The notes under the pieces were generated by a model. That model made no database searches, had not been told where the DNA came from, and saw nothing but the letters and a program-made list of their open reading frames with translations. Of a stretch of DNA of 64,000 nucleotides, positions 58,501 to 64,000 are shown one piece after another. The stretch's first letter is position 1. Each line of letters opens with the position of its first letter. The DNA is taken from contig NC_077222.1 of assembly GCF_024763615.1 (NCBI RefSeq), positions 36,022,001 through 36,086,000 on the forward strand, given 5' to 3'. Position numbers and translations under genes: made by a program. Source of the DNA: Phlebotomus papatasi (Eukaryota > Arthropoda > Insecta > Diptera > Psychodidae).

Positions 58501-61500
58501 ATATGCGTGCTATGCGTGCGATGAGCCACATTTATTGGAAAACATAGGAAAATCTTAGTCTGACTGAATTTAAAAGATAAATTAAAAAAAAGCTAATTAC
58601 AGTATATTATAGTTCTCGAGATATTACTATTTGAATATGAATAAAAAGATGAAAAATTAAGAAATTTCCATTTCTGATTTTTTCGCACAACAAAATGGTG
58701 GCAGATGCCCAAGGCGGGAACATGCGGGAAATCCGGCATATGATGCCTCTCTCTCATAACATGTGGCGCACTTGGAGGAATTCTTCGCGAATTATCGCGG
58801 ATCACAGAAATTCTCTGCGGAATTTTTCGCAGACCGCGGAATTTTTCGCGAATCCGAGATTTTTGGCTTTAAAGCTTATCAGATATTTTGTACATTTCTC
58901 TTCCAATTTTCTACATATTAAAGTGAAATTTGGCATATCTCAAGGCCTAAAGAAAGCTCTAAATGGATAAATTGAACTAATTAATTTCAGTTTGAAATTC
59001 AACAGTACTAAATATAATATTTACGCTATTTTTTTTAGAATCTTTTGTATAGGATAAGATTCAAAATTCAAAACACGTAAATTTAATATTCAAACAAAAC
59101 TCTTGAAACTTGACAAAAAAAATTAAACAATCATATAAAGTAATCTAGAACTGCATAACTACAAAATGAAAACTATATTAGTAAAGTCCGAACTTTTAAA
59201 TTAGTTTATCCGGAATTTCGCGTTGCATGGAATTCCAATTTTTGAATTAGTTCAATTGAAATGAAAAAAAAAACGTTTCAAAAACGTTTCGAAATGCTCG
59301 AATTCATGAACAGTATTTCTTAATCGGTTAAGCAAAATTGTATTCGTTGAAAAGGCCTTGGAATCCTTGAAAGCTTGGAAAGTTTTAATCGACTTTTATC
59401 GGTTATATGGGATGTTATGAACCTGTACTATCAAGACCCTATCAATTTTCATTTAAAAATTATTTCTATCACTCTTATTATTAGAGTTGCAGCATTTGTG
59501 GTAGTCTGTTCTGTGACCATACGGCCAATACTTCCGTAATTATGGTCTCCTTCACGTAATTTAATTCTTAATCAATTCTTCGAAATCATTTTGTGACAAA
59601 AATTGAAGATTTCTGCGTGAAATTCATAAATATGGATTGTCCATAAGTAGGGAAAAGTACTCTCCCTTCAAACGTTCGTGCCTTCGAATAATATGATTTT
59701 CTTTTATTTTTTCCTTAGAGACTTACATACAATTACACGTAATTATCAATAATTGATGATAAGCTAACTAATATTGAATAAAATTGTGTAAGTATCTTAG
59801 GAAAAGTAAAAGAAAATTCACATTATTCGAAAGCATGAACGTTCGAAGGGAGAGTACTTTCCCCTAATGTCGCAACTGTACTCTAATTTAATTTATTAAG
59901 AGATTTATAAATTGGTTTTGATTTTTCAGATCGGTTTTAAACCGGTAAATATAGTAAGTTATTTAAAAAACTTCACGAAAAGATGAAACCCACAAACACA
60001 AGGCTTTTCTTATAGGATGGAAAACTGACTAAATAATTTTATTGATCTATGCAGTCTTATGGCCTCTACACACTAGAGAAATTTATGTCCATATTGAAGA
60101 GTTTTTCCTACACAAGTGTAGGGAATTTGCTTCAATATGGACATAAATTTCTCTAGTGTGTAGAGGCCATTAGACACCTTAATACTCTGGTAGGGGAAAG
60201 TACTCTTCCTTTGAACGTTCATGTCTTCTAAAAATGTGAATTTTCTTAAATATTAGCTTATCATCATTTATTAATAATTAAGTCTCTTAGGAAAAATAAA
60301 AGAAATTCACATTATTCGAAGGCATGAGCGTTCGAAGGGAGAGTATTTCCCCCATATAACATAATGGTAAATCATTTTTGGGGTATCACCGAAACCGAGC
60401 AATCTACAAAGCTAGAACGCTTTTCCACCTTTATTTAATTGTGAAAACCATCGTTTACATTATGAATTGCCTCTTGTAATATTATCATTTGCCTAACTGT
60501 TATTGAGATTTTATTATTTAGAAAATCTGTAAATTTTCTCTTGAATTTATTGAGTAAATTCATTCTACTCGAATATTTCAATTGTAAACAGTTGTTAAAT
60601 GAATTCTTTCCTCTTCATCACTTCAAATGAATAAAAAAAAATCCCAGAAGTAATATAAATTCACATTCTAAGGAAGTTTTTGTTCTGCTCGGTCTAATTA
60701 GAAAATTCTAAGGTTAAATGCAAGCTTTTCTTTCTTTTGCTTATGTGCTGAAAATGAAAACAAACAATTTATACAATTATATAAATTGTTGTCAATGGGT
60801 TTTTGGGGTTTTGTAATTGGAAAAGTAATTCCCAATGAAGAACATCTTTTTGGGAAACTTTTATTTTCCACTCGGTTGATTTAGCGGCGTGAAAAATCTA
60901 GTTATTCATAGTTCCAAAGTTGCTTTATTAGATGGGGGTTTTAGGGGGATTTTCTGGGAATTGACATTCACACTTTACCCAATTTAACATTGAACCTCCT
61001 CTTTTATCGCACTTTGCAAGATTTCACACCAACAACAATTATCTTTTGCAATGATTATATAAATTGGACACATAATAGCTGGAACTGTGGCATGTGTGAG
61101 TGGCAAGAAAACTGATATTGCCTTCATGGTCGATATTATGAAATTGATCTTCCATCAACTTTTGTGGTTTTATTTGGTCACACGCGACTAATTTCAATGC
61201 GCACCAATCAAAATTGCAATGTTTTGTCTTATTGTATTCAAATTTTTATTGATACTTTAGAAATATCTGGGATGACTTTTTAATTCAACTACAAGACAAA
61301 TTTTCATATTAAAATGCATATTGTAGCAATCATAATTCAATTTGTTCAATTTGAATTTCAATACAGATGATTTATTCAAGCAAATCCTAGAGAATTTTTA
61401 TTTATATTTTTTATTTCCTCAACAGAAGAACTTCCCTGGATCCCCCATTCGTGCTATATTGGTCAGAATCAGTGCAAAGCATCTGTTGGATCGTGCCTAA

Positions 61501-61717
61501 TATATGCAGAATATAAAACTTGCTGCTGTGATCAACTTCTCATTGAGCAATGTGAGCATACACCTAATTTTCTCAATTACTTTCAACACTATAATATTAC
61601 CCGATGATGTTATCTTTTGCAGGGAAATCAATTTTCTCACCAGCACTGAAAGTGCAACCAACGCAAAATATTATTGTGATTTTACCTCTTTATCTAATTA
61701 CTAGATATTTAGTGTAA
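46536..61717 (+). CDS. Secreted Cys-rich protein with two CCCD repeats
   Basis: Exons are 46536-46806, 51538-51645, 61426-61551 and 61623-61717. All three junctions are phase 1 and fit, giving 199 residues. The first intron starts GCAAGT, a classic GC-AG donor. The N-terminus is a hydrophobic signal peptide (about 1-24), followed by a Thr/acidic segment and DCPPGQLDDCQ. Exon 2 encodes C97-x2-C100-x7-C108-x9-CCC(118-120)-D. Exon 3 encodes C136-x6-C143-x6-C150-x8-CCC(159-161)-D. One exon per repeat suggests exon duplication. Exon 4 ends in a hydrophobic tail (NIIVILPLYLI) right at the C-terminus, fitting a GPI signal or membrane anchor. I do not recognise the family; it resembles small extracellular Cys-rich proteins but not a standard Ly6 pattern. 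A DUF4780-like gene sits on the other strand in intron 3. The exon 1 link is the least certain. Confidence 0.68.
46867..48123. mobile_element. Element E copy 2, interrupted by MITE C
   Basis: This is the reverse-orientation copy of 38608-39409, flanked by TA (46865-46866 and 48124-48125). It is interrupted by a 424-bp MITE (47334-47757). The reading frame of the HTH remnant has an in-frame stop here. It lies in intron 1 of the Cys-rich gene. Confidence 0.75.
47334..47757. mobile_element. MITE family C, inserted in element E
   Basis: The ends GGGTAAGTGTG and CACACTTACCC touch duplicated TA (47332-47333 and 47758-47759). It is homologous in reverse to 20278-20705. The empty site is visible in the other copy of element E. 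Confidence 0.85.
48205..48300 (-). repeat. Decayed tRNA-like SINE head
   Basis: It shares GCACCGG, AACTCACAAC, TCAAGTC and GGTCTTA landmarks in the same order as 36655-36740, but its B box is lost. Confidence 0.4.
49403..49656. mobile_element. Palindromic MITE (TGGCGCTGGCACACC)
   Basis: The 254-bp foldback has ends TGGCGCTGGCACACC and GGTGTGCCAGCGCCA. The central symmetry is built on AATTGAAATTGAAATT. GTCTCTTTCTGTCAAATGAAA and its inverse flank the centre. Confidence 0.75.
50309..50445. repeat. CTTTAAGGAC/GTCCTTAAAG foldback repeat
   Basis: The ends CTCTTTAAGGACGA and TCGTCCTTAAAGGG are inverted. The interior shares ATCACTTTTTCTG and TTTTTAGAGC with the arms of the 31232-31848 palindrome. 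Confidence 0.55.
52448..52947. other. Assembly gap (500 N)
   Basis: Exactly 500 unresolved bases lie inside the large intron of the Cys-rich gene. The round number suggests a placeholder length. The ORFs reported through it are meaningless. Confidence 0.99.
52948..53667. repeat. Dispersed repeat family D, copy 3, with tandem duplication
   Basis: It carries GGCGAAATGTTCGCCTGGAC twice (about 53056 and 53370), each followed by AAAACATATCCAAAAAT-type sequence. An ACCGGTTCATTACCGATG block lies between and it ends GAGTTCGAGCAGTAAAA. The left part abuts the assembly gap. Confidence 0.65.
54191..54424. mobile_element. Tigger-like MITE, CAGTAGACTCTCACTC type
   Basis: The ends CAGTAGACTCTC and GAGAGTCTACTG are flanked by TA at 54189-54190 and 54425-54426. 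The interior, with TCAATCGGGCAACAAATT, differs from family A. It shares its right TA with the next element. Confidence 0.75.
54427..54728. mobile_element. MITE family A, third copy, truncated
   Basis: It begins CAGTAGACTCTCTCAAATTC immediately after the TA closing the previous element and follows the 865-1204 sequence. It fades at AGTAGCCCGATG, so the right end is missing. Confidence 0.7.
55132..56339 (-). CDS. DUF4780-like protein with Arg/Gly-rich N-terminus
   Basis: Exons are 56339-56253 and 56187-55132, phase 0, with a 65-bp intron; the product is 380 residues. The first exon gives a basic MSSIGKIPRSRNRARRGGG start. A Gly/Arg/Asp-rich, RGG-like and Arg/Ser-rich disordered part follows, up to about residue 190. 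The C-terminal 198-373 region looks like the insect DUF4780 fold: VIDEGNPSRQLDEQQATMVQ, a WLTTAV segment, LWEGALLAVV and SRVTTFIPNLD. The biochemical role of this domain is not known to me; the RGG/RS part suggests RNA binding. The whole gene lies inside intron 3 of the plus-strand Cys-rich gene. TTTATT at 55052-55057 gives a minus-strand AATAAA about 75 nt past the stop. The protein assignment as a real gene is good; the domain name is moderately sure. Confidence 0.75.
56340..58690. other. Intron/intergenic sequence without recognised exon
   Basis: Upstream flank of the DUF4780-like gene. A somewhat GC-richer part at 57430-57610 could hold its distal promoter, but no initiator or TATA signal decides this. 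The ORF at 57054-57290 shows no family feature. Confidence 0.3.
58765..58870. repeat. Short TTCGCG(A/G)AATT repeat cluster
   Basis: About seven words of the TTCGCGAAT / CGCGGAATTTTTCGC kind lie within 100 bp. The ORF across it (58695-58970) is probably non-coding. Confidence 0.45.
59650..59864. mobile_element. MITE with GGGAAAAGTACTCTCCCTTC termini
   Basis: The ends GGGAAAAGTACTCTCCC and GGGAGAGTACTTTCCCC are flanked by TA (59648-59649 and 59865-59866). CAAACGTTCGTGCCTTCGAA and its inverse are subterminal. A shorter copy is at 60193-60353. Confidence 0.75.
60059..60170. repeat. Perfect 40-bp hairpin with 32-nt loop
   Basis: The arms 60059-60098 and 60131-60170 are exact reverse complements. 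The loop itself can pair CCTACAC with GTGTAGG. It is compact and clean, so it is either a tiny MITE or a source of small hairpin RNA. Confidence 0.85.
60193..60353. mobile_element. MITE, shorter copy of 59650-59864 family
   Basis: It starts TA-GGGGAAAGTACTCTTCC. The right end GGGAGAGTATTTCCCCC has decayed. The subterminal CATTATTCGAAGGCATGAGC matches the sister copy. Confidence 0.7.
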
Positions 61718-64000
61718 TACTTAATGTGTCTTGTTACCATGTAAATGTAAAAAAAACTTGATGTAGCTTCTGTGTAAAAGCACCAAAAAAAAAACCATTG
61801 AAGTCAATATGCATTAAAGACATTTTTAAAATAAGATCTGCAATATTTCTCTCGATCACCATCCAATTCTGTTTATTTGCCGAACAAAATTATTTACTCA
61901 AGAGCTGCAGAGAATTTCAATGGGAATTTTCTTAGTTTATTTTTCCACCAAAATAGACTGGCCGAAGTGCAAATTTAAGACTACAAGATGCAAATTGCAA
62001 TCAATGTGGCAATTTATCGATTGTGTACTATTGAGATTGGCCCCAAATTCTCTGGAATTTATGATACAACTTTGTATTTATACTACAGATTCACTGATTC
62101 GCTGATTAAAATGGATTTAACGTGGATGATCGATAACCTTCAATTATCTTCTTTTCAGCCAGATTTAATCCGTATGAAACATATGCTTCATGTGAATTTT
62201 AACCCTCTATAGTCCCTTGAAAACTAATAAGGTAAGCATTTTTGGCCAGTAAATTAATAGATCGATAAGTAAAAATATCGAATTGGTAAGAAAAATACTA
62301 AAAATTAATCATAAATTCCTTTAAATCCAACTGAAAATGCTAAGACAGTTTATTCTTTTCACTAAGAATATTTTACTTCTTTTGACCATTTACCAGCAAG
62401 AGTGACATCAAAGCTTTTTTTTAATTAATATAAAACAGTGAAAAGCAATAAAGAAATTTAGAAAATAAGACTATCAATATAATAATGAACTATTTCTGGT
62501 GATCGAAGTTCTATCTTAACAACTTTTAGAAAGAAAAGTTCTAAAGGAAATCTGAAAAAACGAAGATGAACGTTGCGGCTGATACGTATTCTTCTAAAGA
62601 CTATCTTGAACTCTTGAAGGACGAGTGGGACTGGAGATGGTAAAATTTCAGAAATTTCACTGTAGTCGCCATCTACAATAGGCGGAAAAATGTGAAATTT
62701 CATGAAATTTTACATCTCTAAGTGGCACAGCTGTCTCAAAAAAAAAAAAAAAACTTTTAATTGACTATAAAAAGTTATCATGCTCTAAATAATTAGAAAA
62801 AATGTTTTTTGGTTTTGGGAAACCAGTGTGCCACACGTCCTTAAAGGATTAAGTGCTAGAATTAAAGAAAATCTTATGAAGAGCAAAGAAGCTAAAGGGG
62901 CCAAAGCCATTCCCGTAGGTCAGAAAGTAACCCGTATATATGGTAACTATAGCTAAAGCATGACGAATAAATTGAAGAAACGAATTTAAAAATTTAAAGC
63001 AGTATTGAAGCTTGCAAAATATCAAACACTTTTAGTTTAAATTCAGTTAAAACCTGTCTAAACCTAAACTAAATCAAATGAGAAAAGATATACAAGTTCC
63101 TTTATTTTTTGTCTTTTCAAATTAAGAGTTTAAGAAATTTTACTTGGATTTCATAAATCCTGCATTTAAAAAAGTAAATAAAACGCAATACTTCAATACT
63201 ACAAAAGCTTAAGAACTTGGTTTCTTTCTGATCTAAAGTGCTTAATATATTGTTTAATAAAAATATTTTTTCTGCAGAATTAAAAAAAACATTCCGAGCT
63301 GGATAATGGAAATAGAAAATTAATTTAAACCCATTATTTTAAACGCATTTTCTTTGGATTTAAAATTCATATTAAATCGGAACTGCGGTTAAATATATTA
63401 ATTTTATTTATTAGAAATTTATATTATGAATATTCAGTTTTAAATTAATTGATAAATTTTCTTAAAATTCTACAAAAGTGCAAAAAGTAGAATTATAGTA
63501 GGTACACATTAGAACAGAGTTTAATTAAAATTTTGAGATTTTCCATTGTTAGCAATTTTTAATCCCTCAAAAAAATTCTCCAGTAAGGAATATATAAAAT
63601 TAAAACATTTTTTATCGATTAAAAGGAAATATTTACCAAGAAGTTTACCAGCTGTTTTTGAAGAACTTTTTAGAAACATCCGAAGGATAAAAATTATTGA
63701 AGAGTGATTGGACCTAGTAATTTAGAAGTCACAGGGAGAATATGATAAAAGATTAGAAAAAATATAATATTATATAGAAATTTTATGTTTTGTTTTTTCA
63801 TTTCTGCTCTACATTTTTTTATAGACCTGCATTGGTTTGCATTTTTTGGTAAAATATGTAGGATATGTATATGGTACCTGTGGTAATAAGGTAATTACTT
63901 ACCTGTGGTAAGTAAAGATCAAACTTTTGTAATAAAAGCTTAATTTTGATTCACTTAAAACTATTGAACACACCTTTTTCTCACAGAAAATTGAATTAAA
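61718..64000. other. AT-rich sequence to window end
   Basis: No exon with family features is found after the Cys-rich gene stop. At 62820-62925 a degraded copy of the GTCCTTAAAG and AGTGCTAGAATTAAAG repeats occurs. ORFs of 61-81 codons are unsupported. Confidence 0.4.

Noticed and set aside
58695..58970. 91-codon ORF over a TTCGCG-rich patch
   Set aside because: It is short-repeat translation without family features.

Overview
The window is insect nuclear DNA. It is strongly AT-rich and has small GT-AG introns alongside introns of several kilobases. It carries an insect 7tm_6 odorant receptor, a delta/epsilon-type GST and a Ty3/Gypsy LTR element, and is very dense in TA-flanked foldback transposons. 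A nematoceran dipteran, perhaps a phlebotomine sand fly, fits best; this is inference from gene and repeat style, and no single locus proves the species. A 500-base run of N (52448-52947) shows this is a draft scaffold.

Left third (1-25.2 kb): nested Tigger/pogo-like elements, then the last two exons of CPSF2 (+). Tail-to-tail with it is a six- or seven-exon minus-strand gene (3427-18971) for a coiled-coil/Tudor/CCCH/Tudor protein, probably a krimper-like piRNA factor. Its last intron holds a complete Ty3/Gypsy element (3956-11360) with 476-bp LTRs that look identical, a 4-bp ATTT target duplication, gag and pol. The Tudor gene shares a 281-bp divergent promoter interval with mRpL1 (+, three exons, 19253-25075). 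Introns of both genes carry copies of a 1.3-1.4 kb repeat.

Middle (25.2-36 kb): a minus-strand delta/epsilon-like GST (25734-32629) has Cys where the catalytic Ser is expected. Its second intron contains nested foldback elements and a 617-bp near-perfect palindrome. An intronless odorant receptor (33580-34770, minus) follows.

Right half (36-64 kb): mostly repeats, with many elements of the form TA-GGG...CCC-TA. One of these is inserted in a second element whose empty site survives in another copy 8 kb away. A four-exon plus-strand gene (46536-61717), found by matching splice phases, encodes a secreted, possibly GPI-anchored protein with two Cys...CCCD repeats and uses one GC-AG intron. A DUF4780-like, Arg/Gly-rich protein gene (55132-56339, minus) is nested in its large intron.

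No rRNA, CRISPR or bacterial-type operon is present. tRNA-like segments look like SINE heads rather than working tRNA genes. All identity statements are by eye.
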